From contig NZ_DBMV01000037.1 in NCBI RefSeq assembly GCF_002298975.1, forward strand, positions 167,618 to 231,617: a DNA stretch of 64,000 nt, in the 5' to 3' direction. Shown one piece after another: positions 27,598 to 37,387 of this stretch. This stretch comes from Ralstonia sp. UBA689. GTDB lineage: Bacteria > Pseudomonadota > Gammaproteobacteria > Burkholderiales > Burkholderiaceae. Position 1 is the stretch's first letter. The number at the start of each line of letters is the position of its first letter. Position numbers and translations under genes: made by a program. The notes under the pieces were generated by a model that saw only the letters and a list, made by a program, of their open reading frames with translations, searched no databases and was not told the DNA's origin.

Positions 27598-28830
27598 TTA
27601 GAAATTGCCGATGAACCATTCCTTCATGCGCGTCCAGATCTGCCGAGCCGATCCGGACTGCACGACAACCTTTCGCCCGCGCACGCGCTGCACGCGGCCT
27701 TCTTGCAGCAGGCCCATGACCGTGGCGTAGCGCGGGCTCTTCACGACCTCATGCAGATTGCCGCGGTACTCGGGCACGCCCACGCGCACCGGCTTCAAGA
27801 ACATGTCTTCGCCAAGTTCGACCATGCCGGGCATCATCGCGGTGCCGCCGGTGAGAACCACGCCGCTGGAGAGCAGTTCCTCGTAGCCCGATTCGCGCAC
27901 CACCTGGTGCACCAGCGAGAACAGTTCTTCGACGCGCGGCTCGATCACAGCGGCCAGCGCCTGGCGCGACAGCGTGCGCGGGCCGCGATCGCCTACGCCG
28001 GGCACGTCGATCATCTCGTCCGGATCGGCCAGCACCTGCTTGGCGATGCCATACTGGATCTTGATGTCCTCGGCGTCCGGCGTCGGCGTGCGCAGGGCCA
28101 TGGCGATGTCGTTGGTGATCTGGTCGCCGGCAATGGGGATCACTGCCGTATGGCGGATCGCACCTTCGCTGAAGATGGCGATGTCGGTCGTGCCGCTGCC
28201 GATGTCGACCAGCACCACGCCGAGTTCCTTCTCGTCTTCAGTCAGCACCGCCAGGCTCGACGCCAGCGGCTGCAGGATCAGGTCGTGCACTTCCAGACCG
28301 CATCGGCGCACGCATTTAACGATGTTCTGCGCCGCACTCACGGCACCCGTCACGATGTGCACCTTCACCTCGAGCCGGATGCCGCTCATGCCGATCGGCT
28401 CGCGCACGTCTTCCTGGCCGTCGATGATGAATTCCTGCGTGAGGATGTGCAGGATCTGCTGATCGGTCGGGATGTTGACGGCCTTGGCGGTCTCGATCAC
28501 GCGGGCCACGTCCGTGGAGGTGACCTCCTTGTCCTTGATCGCCACCATGCCGCTCGAATTGAAGCTGCGGATGTGGCTGCCGGCGATGCCCGTGAAGACC
28601 TCGCCGATCTTGCAGTCGGCCATCAACTCCGCCTCTTCGAGCGCTTTCTGGATCGACTGGACGGTCGCCTCGATGTTGACGACCACGCCCTTCTTCAGCC
28701 CCTTCGATTCGGTCTGGCCCATGCCGATGACCTCGTAGGCGCCGTCGGGACGCAACTCGGCTACCACCGCCACTACCTTGGAGGTGCCGATGTCCAGCCC
28801 GACCAGAAGATCCTTGTATTCCTTGCTCAT
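27598..28830 (-). CDS. ftsA: Cell division protein FtsA
   Basis: FtsA is an actin-like ATPase that tethers FtsZ to the membrane. The 410-residue protein has the actin-fold phosphate-1 motif VGLDIGTSKVVAVV near the N-terminus, VLVDIGSGTTDIAIF around residue 205, GVVLTGGTAMMPG around 330, and a C-terminal amphipathic membrane-targeting tail (WTRMKEWFIGNF). Its start overlaps the ftsQ stop by four bases (ATGA). Confidence 0.98.
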   Translation of the reverse strand: MSKEYKDLLVGLDIGTSKVVAVVAELRPDGAYEVIGMGQTESKGLKKGVVVNIEATVQSIQKALEEAELMADCKIGEVFTGIAGSHIRSFNSSGMVAIKDKEVTSTDVARVIETAKAVNIPTDQQILHILTQEFIIDGQEDVREPIGMSGIRLEVKVHIVTGAVSAAQNIVKCVRRCGLEVHDLILQPLASSLAVLTEDEKELGVVLVDIGSGTTDIAIFSEGAIRHTAVIPIAGDQITNDIAMALRTPTPDAEDIKIQYGIAKQVLADPDEMIDVPGVGDRGPRTLSRQALAAVIEPRVEELFSLVHQVVRESGYEELLSSGVVLTGGTAMMPGMVELGEDMFLKPVRVGVPEYRGNLHEVVKSPRYATVMGLLQEGRVQRVRGRKVVVQSGSARQIWTRMKEWFIGNF

Positions 28831-29714
28831 CGCGTTTTCTCTGTGCTTCGCGTTGCTTTGTTGTTGGCCACCGCATTGGCCTTCGCCTTTGCAGCATTGC
28901 CGGTGCTGGGCAGCTTGCCCCCCTTGGCCAGCACCGCAGCCTGCGCATCGGTGAGGAAGCGCACACCCGCCGCCCGAACCGCGAATCCATTGGGATACCG
29001 CAGATCGGCGTATTCAATCAGACCGCCCCAGCGCTTTGTCACCTCGGGCCACGCACGCACGAAGCGGCGGGCACGCGCGGCCAGCGCGGTGCGGTCGTCG
29101 TCATTCAGTTCGCGGCCGAGCTCGATGACCGTGCCGTTGGACAACCGCGCGCGCCAGGCATAGCGGTTGGTGAGCGTCACGCTCACGGGCTCGACGTTCA
29201 TCGGCTTGAACCACTCGCTCATGGTCTCCAGCTTGTCGACCACTTCCTGCTCGGTTCCCTCGGGGCCGGCTAGCGCCACCAGGTCGGTGTCATCCTCGGC
29301 CTCGGCCAGGTTGGCCACAAAGACCTCGCCATACGTGTTGACCAGCTTGCCGGAGTCGTTGCCGCCCCAGGTACCCAGCGCTTCGTGCTCCTGCACCTCC
29401 ACCAGCAGCCCGTTGGGCCACACGCGGCGCACGCTCGCATGACGCACCCACGGCACCGACTCGAAGGCCTGGCGCGCGTCGTCCAGGTTCAGCGAGAAGA
29501 AATTGCCGCGCAGCTTCACCAACGCGTTGGCGCGCACGCTCGGCACGTTCACGTGACGCAGTTCGCTGCCGGCCATCGGCATCACGCGCACCTGCTGGAG
29601 CTGGAACATCGGACGCTGCATCAGCCAGACCGCCCCGACGCCCAGGCCGCCAAGCGCGAGCAGCGCATACAGCGCACTCGCGATGGCGTTGAGGAGACGG
29701 GTGTTGTGCCACAT
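28827..29714 (-). CDS. ftsQ: Cell division protein FtsQ
   Basis: FtsQ is a bitopic divisome protein that recruits FtsL/FtsB. The start at 29712-29714 (MWHNTRLLNAIASALYALLAL) gives 295 residues; an extension upstream overlaps the ddlB region and is not conserved. There is one membrane helix (about 12-32), a POTRA domain (about 38-108), then the FtsQ beta domain with RYAWRARLSNGTVIELGRE and the C-terminal YPNGFAVR. The tail after about 255 is rich in Lys and Ala. Confidence 0.96.
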   Translation of the reverse strand: MWHNTRLLNAIASALYALLALGGLGVGAVWLMQRPMFQLQQVRVMPMAGSELRHVNVPSVRANALVKLRGNFFSLNLDDARQAFESVPWVRHASVRRVWPNGLLVEVQEHEALGTWGGNDSGKLVNTYGEVFVANLAEAEDDTDLVALAGPEGTEQEVVDKLETMSEWFKPMNVEPVSVTLTNRYAWRARLSNGTVIELGRELNDDDRTALAARARRFVRAWPEVTKRWGGLIEYADLRYPNGFAVRAAGVRFLTDAQAAVLAKGGKLPSTGNAAKAKANAVANNKATRSTEKTR

Positions 29715-29751
29715 AACGTTGTGCTGTCCGGTTTCGCTGACGTTGCGTCGA

Positions 29752-30747
29752 TTACTCGGGTTTCCAATCACTGCTCGCGTGCAATTCCAGCGACGCGGTG
29801 GCCGCCAGTTGCAACACGAAATCCTCATAGCTGATACCCGCCGCGCGCGCGCCCATCGGCACCAGCGAATGGCCCGTCATGCCCGGCGAAGTGTTCATCT
29901 CCAGCAGGAACGGCGCGTTGTCGGACTTGCGCAGCATGATGTCGGCACGGCCCCAGCCGCGGCAGCCCAGCCCGCGATACGCTTGCACCACCAGCGCCTG
30001 CACGCGCGCTGCCACATCGGCAGGAATCGGTGCCGGGCATTCGTAGCGCGTGTCGTCGGTGAAGTACTTGTTCTGGTAGTCGTAGTTGGCCTGCGGCGCG
30101 ACGATGCGGATGAGCGGCAGCGCGGTCGCGCTCTCGCCCTCGCCGATGATCGGGCAGGTCAGCTCGTCACCATCAATGAACTGCTCGGCCATCACGTCGC
30201 GGTCCAGGCGTGCGGCCTTCTCATACGCGGCAGGCAACTCGGCCACGCTGGTCACCTTGGTCAGGCCGATCGACGAACCCTCGCGTGCCGGCTTGACGAT
30301 CAGCGGCAGGCCCAGGCGGTCAGCCACGGCCTGCCAGTCGGCATCGGCCTTGAGCATGACGAAGTCGGGCGTGGGCAGCCCATGCGTCTGCCATTGGCGC
30401 TTGGTGGCTTCCTTGTCCATCGCCAGCGCAGACGCGAGTACGCCGCTGCCGGTGTACGGAATGCCGAACTGCTCAAGCAGGCCCTGGATCGTGCCGTCTT
30501 CGCCAAAGCGGCCGTGCAACGAGATCACCACGCGGTCGAAGCCCTGCCTGGCCAGATCGGCGACCGGCTGCAGGCCTGGGTCGAACGGATGCGCATCGAC
30601 GCCGCGCGAACGCAGCGCGGCCAGCACGCCATTGCCGGACATCAGCGAGATTTCGCGCTCGGCGGAGCGACCGCCCATGAGCACGCCGACCTTGCCGAGG
30701 GACTTCGGATCAATCGTCGGATTTGAAACAAACGGACCGGTCGTCAT
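29752..30747 (-). CDS. ddlB: D-alanine--D-alanine ligase
   Basis: Ddl joins two D-alanines for the end of the peptidoglycan stem peptide, using ATP. The 331-residue ATP-grasp protein has VGVLMGGRSAEREISLMSG near the N-terminus, ISLHGRFGEDGTIQGLLE, the omega-loop region around YDYQNKYF, and the C-terminal LEMNTSPGMTGHSLVP metal/ATP site. Its start overlaps the murC stop by four bases (ATGA). This division-cluster copy is conventionally ddlB. Confidence 0.97.
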   Translation of the reverse strand: MTTGPFVSNPTIDPKSLGKVGVLMGGRSAEREISLMSGNGVLAALRSRGVDAHPFDPGLQPVADLARQGFDRVVISLHGRFGEDGTIQGLLEQFGIPYTGSGVLASALAMDKEATKRQWQTHGLPTPDFVMLKADADWQAVADRLGLPLIVKPAREGSSIGLTKVTSVAELPAAYEKAARLDRDVMAEQFIDGDELTCPIIGEGESATALPLIRIVAPQANYDYQNKYFTDDTRYECPAPIPADVAARVQALVVQAYRGLGCRGWGRADIMLRKSDNAPFLLEMNTSPGMTGHSLVPMGARAAGISYEDFVLQLAATASLELHASSDWKPE

Positions 30748-32195
30748 GCTGCGGCGCCTCCGTTCAGATCCACGACGTTTGCGGCCCGCGCTTGCGCCTG
30801 CAGCGCAACCACTTGCCCCGGCACCTGCCCGATCGATCCTGCACCCATGGTGATGACCACGTCGCCGTCCTGCGCCGCATCCAGAATCGCTTGCGGCATG
30901 TCTTCGATCTGCTCCACAAATACCGGTTCGATCTTGTTGGCCACACGTAGCGCACGCGTGAGCGCACGACCGTCGGCCGCCACGATGGGCGGCTCGCCAG
31001 CGGCGTAGACCTCGGCCAGCAACAGCGCGTCGACGGTGCCGAGCACCTTCACGAAATCTTCGAAGCAGTCGCGCGTGCGCGTGAAGCGGTGGGGCTGGAA
31101 GGCCAGCACCAGGCGACGGCCGGGGAAGGCGCCGCGCGCAGCGGCCAGCGTGGCGGCCATCTCGACGGGGTGGTGGCCGTAGTCGTCGATGAGCGTGAAG
31201 CGGCCCTTGCCGTCGGCAGTCGGCACTTCGCCGTAGCGCTGGAAGCGGCGGCCCACACCGTTGAACTCGGCCAGTGCCTTGACGATGGCCTCGTCCGGCA
31301 CTTCCAGCTCGGTGGCGATGGCGATGGCGGCCAGCGCGTTCTGCACGTTGTGCAGGCCCGGCAGGTTGAGCGTGATCGACAGCGGCGGCTCGGCGTGGCC
31401 GTTGAGCTGGCGGATCACCGTGAATTCCATGCGACCGTCCACGGCACGTGCGTTGACGGCGCGTACCTGGGCATCCTCGGCAAAACCGTAGCGCACCACG
31501 GGCTTGGACACGAACGGCAGGATCTCGCGCACGTTCGGATCATCCACACACAGCACAGCGATGCCGTAGAACGGCAGACGATGCGTGAACTCGATGAAGG
31601 CCTGCTTCAGGCGCGCGAAGTCGTGCCCGTAGGTATCCATGTGATCGGCATCGATATTGGTGATGACTTCGATCACGGGGAACAGGTTGAGGAACGACGC
31701 ATCGGACTCGTCCGCTTCGGCGACGATGAAGTCGCCTGTGCCCAGCCGCGCGTTGGCGCCCGCGGAGTTGAGGCGGCCACCGATGACGAAGGTCGGGTCC
31801 AGGCCGCCCTCGGCCAGCACGGAGGCGACCAGGCTGGTGGTCGTCGTCTTGCCGTGCGTGCCGGCAATGGCGATGCCCTGCTTCAGGCGCATCAGCTCGG
31901 CCAGCATGACCGCGCGCGGCACGATGGGGATGCGCTTAGAGCGCGCGGCCAGCACTTCCGGGTTATCACCGCGAACGGCGGTAGAAACCACCACCGCGTT
32001 GGCGCCGATCACATGTTCCGGCGCGTGGCCCTGCATGACCGTGGCGCCCAGCGATGCCAAGCGTTGCGTCGCCGCGCTGCTGCCCAGATCCGAGCCTGTC
32101 ACGCGATAGCCCAAGTTGAGCAATACCTCGGCGATGCCGCTCATACCAGCGCCGCCGATGCCTACAAAATGGATGTTCTTGACGATGTGCTTCAT
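30744..32195 (-). CDS. murC: UDP-N-acetylmuramate--L-alanine ligase MurC
   Basis: MurC adds L-Ala to UDP-MurNAc in the cytoplasm. The 483-residue protein has the Rossmann start HFVGIGGAGMSGIAEVL, the ATP-binding P-loop GTHGKTTTTSLVA at about residues 113-125, the metal site DESDASFL, NIDADHMDTYG, and DDYGHHPVEM in the C-terminal domain. All the Mur-ligase invariant residues I looked for are present. It overlaps ddlB by four bases and follows murG after 15 bp. Confidence 0.98.
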   Translation of the reverse strand: MKHIVKNIHFVGIGGAGMSGIAEVLLNLGYRVTGSDLGSSAATQRLASLGATVMQGHAPEHVIGANAVVVSTAVRGDNPEVLAARSKRIPIVPRAVMLAELMRLKQGIAIAGTHGKTTTTSLVASVLAEGGLDPTFVIGGRLNSAGANARLGTGDFIVAEADESDASFLNLFPVIEVITNIDADHMDTYGHDFARLKQAFIEFTHRLPFYGIAVLCVDDPNVREILPFVSKPVVRYGFAEDAQVRAVNARAVDGRMEFTVIRQLNGHAEPPLSITLNLPGLHNVQNALAAIAIATELEVPDEAIVKALAEFNGVGRRFQRYGEVPTADGKGRFTLIDDYGHHPVEMAATLAAARGAFPGRRLVLAFQPHRFTRTRDCFEDFVKVLGTVDALLLAEVYAAGEPPIVAADGRALTRALRVANKIEPVFVEQIEDMPQAILDAAQDGDVVITMGAGSIGQVPGQVVALQAQARAANVVDLNGGAAA

Positions 32196-32210
32196 CAGTC
32201 GATTCCTTCT

Positions 32211-33296
32211 CTATGCCCGTGCCGCCGCTACACACACGTCGGCGACACGCTCGGCCGCTTCCGGCCTTGCCTGCTCGCGTGCTTTAGCCGCCATATCGGC
32301 CAATTGCGCACGCGTCAGGGACGCGAGTGTATCTGCCAGCGAGGCCGGGCCCAGTTCCTGCTGCGGCACCAACAGCGCTGCGCCGCGCTCGGACAGGAAG
32401 CGCGCGTTGGTGGTCTGGTGGTCGTCCACCGCATGAGGGAACGGCACGAATAGCGCTGCGACACCCGCCGCAGCCACTTCGGAAACGGTCATCGCGCCCG
32501 CGCGGCAGATCACCAGATCGGCCTGCGCATACGCGGCAGCCATGTCGTCGATGAAGGGCACCGCGTGCGCGTGCGTATCGTCGATGCCGGCGGCGGCGTA
32601 GTTGGCGCGCAGCGTGTCGATCTGCTTGGCTCCAGCCTGGTGGATGACGATCGGGCGCGTGTGGGCAGGCAGCAGCGCCAGCGCCTTGGGCACCACGTCA
32701 TTGAGCGCCGCGGCGCCCAGGCTGCCGCCCACCACCAGCACGCGCAGCGGGCCAGTGCGCTCGGCATAGCGAGCCTGCGGCGGGGCCAGCGTCGCCAGAT
32801 CGGCGCGGATCGGGTTACCGACCCACTCGGCGCCGGCCAACGCATTCGGGAAAGCACACAGCACGCGATCGGCCACGCGCGCGAGCACGCGATTGGCGAG
32901 ACCCGCGATGGAGTTCTGCTCGTGCAGCACCAGCGGCGCACCCAGCAGCACACTCATCATGCCGCCTGGGAAGGTGATATAGCCGCCCATGCCCAGCACC
33001 ACGTTCGGGCGCACACGTCGCACGACGCCCAGGCTCTGCCAGAAGGCGCGCAGCAGATTCAGCGGCAGCAGGAACTTGGTCAGCAAACCCTTGCCGCGCA
33101 CACCGCCAAAGCGCACCGACTCCAGCGGGAAACCGTGCTTGGGCACAAGCTGACCTTCCATGCCGCTCGCGTTGCCGAGCCACACCACCTTCCAGCCGCG
33201 CGCCGCCAGCAGCTTGGCCACCGACAGCGCGGGGAAGATGTGGCCACCGGTACCGCCGGCCATGACAAGGAGGGTGCGCGACGAGCTTGCCGTCAT
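32211..33296 (-). CDS. murG: UDP-N-acetylglucosamine transferase MurG
   Basis: MurG adds GlcNAc to lipid I to make lipid II at the inner face of the membrane. The start at 33294-33296 (MTASSSRTLLVMAGGTGGHIFP) gives 361 residues and overlaps the ftsW stop by four bases; the longer open frame upstream lies within ftsW. Family G-loops GGTGGHIFPAL and LVVGGSLGAAALNDVVP and the UDP-GlcNAc-binding ICRAGAMTVSEVAAAG are intact. Confidence 0.97.
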   Translation of the reverse strand: MTASSSRTLLVMAGGTGGHIFPALSVAKLLAARGWKVVWLGNASGMEGQLVPKHGFPLESVRFGGVRGKGLLTKFLLPLNLLRAFWQSLGVVRRVRPNVVLGMGGYITFPGGMMSVLLGAPLVLHEQNSIAGLANRVLARVADRVLCAFPNALAGAEWVGNPIRADLATLAPPQARYAERTGPLRVLVVGGSLGAAALNDVVPKALALLPAHTRPIVIHQAGAKQIDTLRANYAAAGIDDTHAHAVPFIDDMAAAYAQADLVICRAGAMTVSEVAAAGVAALFVPFPHAVDDHQTTNARFLSERGAALLVPQQELGPASLADTLASLTRAQLADMAAKAREQARPEAAERVADVCVAAARA

Positions 33297-34534
33297 ACCT
33301 TCCCTCCACGCATCAGGACTCGATTTTCGTAGTCGATGCGCAGCAGCAGCGCGAGTGCCACGCAATTCATCAGGATGCCCGAGCCGCCGTAGCTGACCAT
33401 CGGCAGCGTCAGCCCCTTGGTCGGCAGCAGGCCTAGATTCACACCCATGTTGATGAACGCCTGCCAACCCATCCAGATGCCCAGGCCCTTGGCAACCAGG
33501 CCCGAGAACGTGCGGTCGAGTTGCAGCGCGGTGCGGCCGATCTCGAACGCGCGGCGCACCAACCAGTAGAACAGCAGGATCACGATCAGCACGCCGACAA
33601 AGCCGAGCTCCTCGCCGATCACGGCCAGGATGAAGTCGGTGTGCGCCTCAGGCAGGTAGTGCAGCTTCTCGATGCTGCCGCCCAGGCCGACGCCGGTCCA
33701 TTCGCCACGTCCGAAGGCGATCAGCGAGTGCGTCAGCTGGTACGCCTTGCCTTGGGCGTACTCTTCCTGCCACGGGTTCAGGTACGCGAAGATCCGCTCA
33801 CGCCGCCACGGCGACACCACGATCAGCAGCGAGAACGTCGAGATGGCCGTCAACACCAGCCCGCCGAACAACTTGCCGTTCACGCCGCCCAGGAACAGGA
33901 TGCCCATCGCCACGGCCGCGATCACCAGGAACGCGCCCATGTCGGGCTCCAGCAGCAGCAGCGAACCGACGAAGGCTACCGCCACGCCCATCGGCAGGAA
34001 GCCCTTGCGCACACTCTGCATCCAGTCCTGCTTGCGCACCGTGTAGTTGGCGGCGTACAGCACTACCGCCAGCTTCATCAGCTCCGACGGTTGGAAGTTC
34101 ATGATGCCCAGCGGCAGCCAGCGGCGCGCGCCGTTCACGCCCTTGCCCACGTGCGGGATCAGCACAATCACCAGCAGCACCAGCGAAATGATGAAAAGCT
34201 TGGGGGCGTACTTATCCCAGAACTTGACCGGAATCTGAAACGCCACGACGGCGCCGACCAGACCGATCACCAACGAGAAGATGTGGCGGATCAGAAAGTG
34301 CCCGTTGCTGTAATTGGCGTACTTGGGTGAATCGGGCAGCGCGATCGATGCCGAATACACCATCACCAGACCCAGGCCGAGCAGCACGATCGCCACCCAC
34401 ATCAGCGGCTGGTCGTATTCCATCATCTTGGAGCGCGTGGGCTTGACTCCCGACACGGCATCGCGCAGGCCACCCCACGCATTGCCGATGGTCGCGCCGA
34501 TGAAGCCGCTGCGCTTGATCTGGGTGTCGCTCAT
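33293..34534 (-). CDS. ftsW: Lipid II polymerase / divisome protein FtsW
   Basis: FtsW is the SEDS-family glycosyltransferase that works with FtsI at the septum. The 413-residue polytopic protein has about 10 membrane helices after a 40-residue cytoplasmic N-terminus. Family motifs seen include LVMVYSASIA, the conserved NFQPSELMKLAVVLY segment, PDMGAFLVI, and the C-terminal GLTLPMVSYGGSG. The N-terminal tail is longer than in E. coli, as often in betaproteobacteria. It overlaps murD and murG by four bases each. Confidence 0.97.
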   Translation of the reverse strand: MSDTQIKRSGFIGATIGNAWGGLRDAVSGVKPTRSKMMEYDQPLMWVAIVLLGLGLVMVYSASIALPDSPKYANYSNGHFLIRHIFSLVIGLVGAVVAFQIPVKFWDKYAPKLFIISLVLLVIVLIPHVGKGVNGARRWLPLGIMNFQPSELMKLAVVLYAANYTVRKQDWMQSVRKGFLPMGVAVAFVGSLLLLEPDMGAFLVIAAVAMGILFLGGVNGKLFGGLVLTAISTFSLLIVVSPWRRERIFAYLNPWQEEYAQGKAYQLTHSLIAFGRGEWTGVGLGGSIEKLHYLPEAHTDFILAVIGEELGFVGVLIVILLFYWLVRRAFEIGRTALQLDRTFSGLVAKGLGIWMGWQAFINMGVNLGLLPTKGLTLPMVSYGGSGILMNCVALALLLRIDYENRVLMRGGKV

Positions 34535-36198
34535 AAGACGACTCCTCGGTCGGCAGCCAGCGCGGCCACGGCCTCATGGAACACCTGGGCGCGGTGCTCG
34601 TAATTGCGGAACATGTCGAAGCTCGCGCATGCCGGCGACAGCAGCACGGCATCGCCCGCCTGGGCGCGCGCGGCAGCTTCCTGCACGGCGGCTTCCATGG
34701 TGGGCGCATCAACCAATGTGACGCCACTGTTGGCCAGCGCCTCGCGAATCAGCGGCGCATCGCGCCCGATCAGCACCACGGCACGCGCGTACTGCGCCAC
34801 CGGCGCGGCCAGCGGCGAAAAGTCCTGCCCCTTGCCCTCTCCGCCCGCGATCAGCACCACACGCTTGGACAAACCGGATAGCGCCGCCACGGTTGCGCCA
34901 ACGTTGGTGCCCTTGCTGTCATCGAAGAATTCAATGTCGTCGAACGCAGCGATGAGTTCGACGCGGTGCGGCTCGCCGGCGTAGTCGCGCAGGCCGTGCA
35001 GCAGTGCGCTGACGGGCAGGTTGATCGCACGGCACAGAGCCAGCGCGGCCATCGCGTTGGCGGCGTTGTGCAGGCCACGGATGCGCAAGGCGTCGGCCGG
35101 CATCAGGCGCTTCAGACGTACAGGCACCGGCGCGGCGGACGCGGTGTCGCCTTTCTTGCGGCGCGCTGGCTTGGGCAGATCATCGTCTTCGGCTTCGGCC
35201 AGCACGATCCAAGGCATGCCGCCTTCGCGCAACAGGCCGAGCGCATCAGGCGTGGCCGGCTCGTCCGTGCCGAAGGTGACGTCGCCGCCATGCTTGCCGG
35301 CGAACGCCATCACTTCTGCGTCCTGGCGGTTCAACACACGCACCGTGTTGGCGCCGAAGATACGGCTCTTGGCGGCGGCATAGGCTTGCATCGTGCCGTG
35401 CCAGTCGAGGTGATCCTGCGTGATGTTCAGGATGGTGGCCGCGTCGGCGTTCAGCGTCTGCGTGGTTTCCAGTTGGAAGCTGGAAAGCTCCAGCACCCAC
35501 ACGTCCGGCAGCGTGCCGGCGTCAACGCATTCGGTGAGTTTGTCCAGCGCCGAAGGGCTGATGTTGCCCGCCACGCCGACAGTCTTGCCGGCGCGCTGAA
35601 CCAAAGCGCCCGTGAGCGCCGTGGTGGTCGTCTTGCCATTGGTGCCGGTGATTGCCAGCACGCGCGGCGCGTAGCCCTGGGCAGCCTTCAGACCGGCCAG
35701 CGCGCGCGCGAACAGTTCGATCTCTCCCCAGACCGGCACGGCGCGTTCGTTGGCGGCGGCCCGCAGCGCGGCGACATGCGCGTCCAGCGGCGACAGGCCG
35801 GGGCTGATCGCCACCAGCGTCACACCGTCGAGCAGCGACACAGCAAACGAACCGCTCACAAATTCAGCATCCGGGACGTGCGCGCGCAGCGTCGGCAGAT
35901 TGGCCGGCGCCTCGCGCGTGTCGGCCACGCGCACGCGCGCGCCATGACGAGCGCACCAGCGCGCCATCGCCAAGCCGGATTCGCCCAGGCCAAGCACCAG
36001 TACGAACGGAGCTTCCAGCTCGCCGAACATGCGCGGCTCCTGGGCGGTCTCGGCGGCAGGAATCGGCTCGGCGGAGTTGAAGGTGACGGCAACGGCTTGC
36101 GCGTCAGCTTCCACGATCGGCTCGACGGCGGCCTCCGGCAGCGGCGCCATATCGTCGTCCGGCTGTGCGAGGGGTTCGGTCATGTCGGTCATGTCCAT
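34531..36198 (-). CDS. murD: UDP-N-acetylmuramoyl-L-alanine--D-glutamate ligase MurD, with extension and insertion
   Basis: MurD adds D-Glu to UDP-MurNAc-L-Ala. The product has 555 residues against about 440 in E. coli and about 500 in many betaproteobacteria. The Rossmann start VLVLGLGESGLAMAR is at about 66-80, so roughly 57 residues, acidic and Pro/Ala-rich, precede it. The P-loop is GTNGKTTTTAL at 185-195 and NITQDHLDWHG follows at 258-268. A second extra segment at about 335-362 (EAEDDDLPKPARRKKGDT) is charged and probably a surface loop. Starts at residues 3 or 6 are also possible, since three ATGs are clustered. Catalytic motifs are intact. Confidence 0.95.
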   Translation of the reverse strand: MDMTDMTEPLAQPDDDMAPLPEAAVEPIVEADAQAVAVTFNSAEPIPAAETAQEPRMFGELEAPFVLVLGLGESGLAMARWCARHGARVRVADTREAPANLPTLRAHVPDAEFVSGSFAVSLLDGVTLVAISPGLSPLDAHVAALRAAANERAVPVWGEIELFARALAGLKAAQGYAPRVLAITGTNGKTTTTALTGALVQRAGKTVGVAGNISPSALDKLTECVDAGTLPDVWVLELSSFQLETTQTLNADAATILNITQDHLDWHGTMQAYAAAKSRIFGANTVRVLNRQDAEVMAFAGKHGGDVTFGTDEPATPDALGLLREGGMPWIVLAEAEDDDLPKPARRKKGDTASAAPVPVRLKRLMPADALRIRGLHNAANAMAALALCRAINLPVSALLHGLRDYAGEPHRVELIAAFDDIEFFDDSKGTNVGATVAALSGLSKRVVLIAGGEGKGQDFSPLAAPVAQYARAVVLIGRDAPLIREALANSGVTLVDAPTMEAAVQEAAARAQAGDAVLLSPACASFDMFRNYEHRAQVFHEAVAALAADRGVVL

Positions 36199-36202
36199 TG
36201 CC

Positions 36203-37372
36203 TCACCGCAGCTTCAGGGTCGACAGGCCGATCAGCACCAGCATCATGGTGATGACCCAGAAGCGCACGACCACCTGCGTCTCCTTCCAGCCGGAGAGCT
36301 CGAAATGGTGGTGCAGCGGCGCCATGCGGAACAGGCGCCGGCCCTCGCCGTAGCGCCGCTTGGTGAACTTGAACCACGTCACCTGCAGCATTACCGAAAC
36401 GGTCTCGGCCACGAAGATGCCACCCATGATGAACAGCACGATTTCCTGGCGCACGATCACGGCGATGGTGCCGAGCGCCCCGCCCAGTGCCAGCGCGCCC
36501 ACGTCCCCCATGAACACCTGCGCCGGATGCGCGTTGAACCACAGGAAGGCCAGCCCCGCCCCGGCCATCGCCGAGCAGAAGATCAGCAGCTCGCCCGCGC
36601 CCGGAATGTGCGGGAACAGCAGGTACTTGCTGTAGACGGCGCTGCCCATCACGTAGGCGAAGATGCCCAGTGCACTGCCCACCAGCACCACCGGCATGAT
36701 GACGAGGCCATCGAGGCCATCGGTCAGGTTCACCGCGTTGCTGGAGCCGACGATGACGAGGTACGTCAGCACGATGAAGCCGAACACACCCAGCGGGTAA
36801 CTGACTTCCTTGAAGAACGGCACGATCAGGTGTGACTTGGCCGGCAGGTTCAGGGAGAAGCCGCTGCGCACCCAGTCGAGGAACAGCTCCAGCACGCGCA
36901 TGTTGCTGGTCTCGGATACCGAGAACGCGAGATATGCGGCGGCAAACAGGCCGATCAGGGTCTGCCAGAAAAACTTCTCGCGCGAGGACATGCCCTTCGG
37001 GTCGCGGTGCACGACCTTGCGGTAATCGTCCACCCAGCCGATCGCGCCGTAGCCGAGCGTGACCAGCAGCACGATCCAGATGAAGCGGTTGCCCCAGTCG
37101 GCCCACAGCAGCGTGGACACCGCAATGCCGATGAGCACCAGCACGCCGCCCATGGTGGGCGTGCCGGCCTTGACCAGGTGCGTCTGCGGGCCATAGCTGC
37201 GCACGGCCTGGCCGACTTTCATTTCCGTCAGGCGACGGATCACCCACGGCCCGAACCCGAGGCCGATCACCAGTGCCGTGAGGGATGCCATCACGGCCCG
37301 GAACGTCAGATAGTTGAAGACGCGCAGGAAGCCGTAGTCGTTCTGCAGCCACTGCGCCAATGCCAATAACAT
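36203..37372 (-). CDS. mraY: Phospho-N-acetylmuramoyl-pentapeptide-transferase MraY
   Basis: MraY transfers phospho-MurNAc-pentapeptide to undecaprenyl phosphate, forming lipid I. The 389-residue protein has about 10 membrane helices. Conserved elements are GTPTMGGVLVL, the aspartate pair GAIGWVDDYRKV, NAVNLTDGLDGLVI, FMGDVGALALGG, and the histidine cluster PLHHHFELSGW. The gene is 15 bp downstream of murF and 4 bp upstream of murD, so it is embedded in the operon. Confidence 0.98.
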   Translation of the reverse strand: MLLALAQWLQNDYGFLRVFNYLTFRAVMASLTALVIGLGFGPWVIRRLTEMKVGQAVRSYGPQTHLVKAGTPTMGGVLVLIGIAVSTLLWADWGNRFIWIVLLVTLGYGAIGWVDDYRKVVHRDPKGMSSREKFFWQTLIGLFAAAYLAFSVSETSNMRVLELFLDWVRSGFSLNLPAKSHLIVPFFKEVSYPLGVFGFIVLTYLVIVGSSNAVNLTDGLDGLVIMPVVLVGSALGIFAYVMGSAVYSKYLLFPHIPGAGELLIFCSAMAGAGLAFLWFNAHPAQVFMGDVGALALGGALGTIAVIVRQEIVLFIMGGIFVAETVSVMLQVTWFKFTKRRYGEGRRLFRMAPLHHHFELSGWKETQVVVRFWVITMMLVLIGLSTLKLR

Positions 37373-37387
37373 GGGTTCTTGCTTCCC

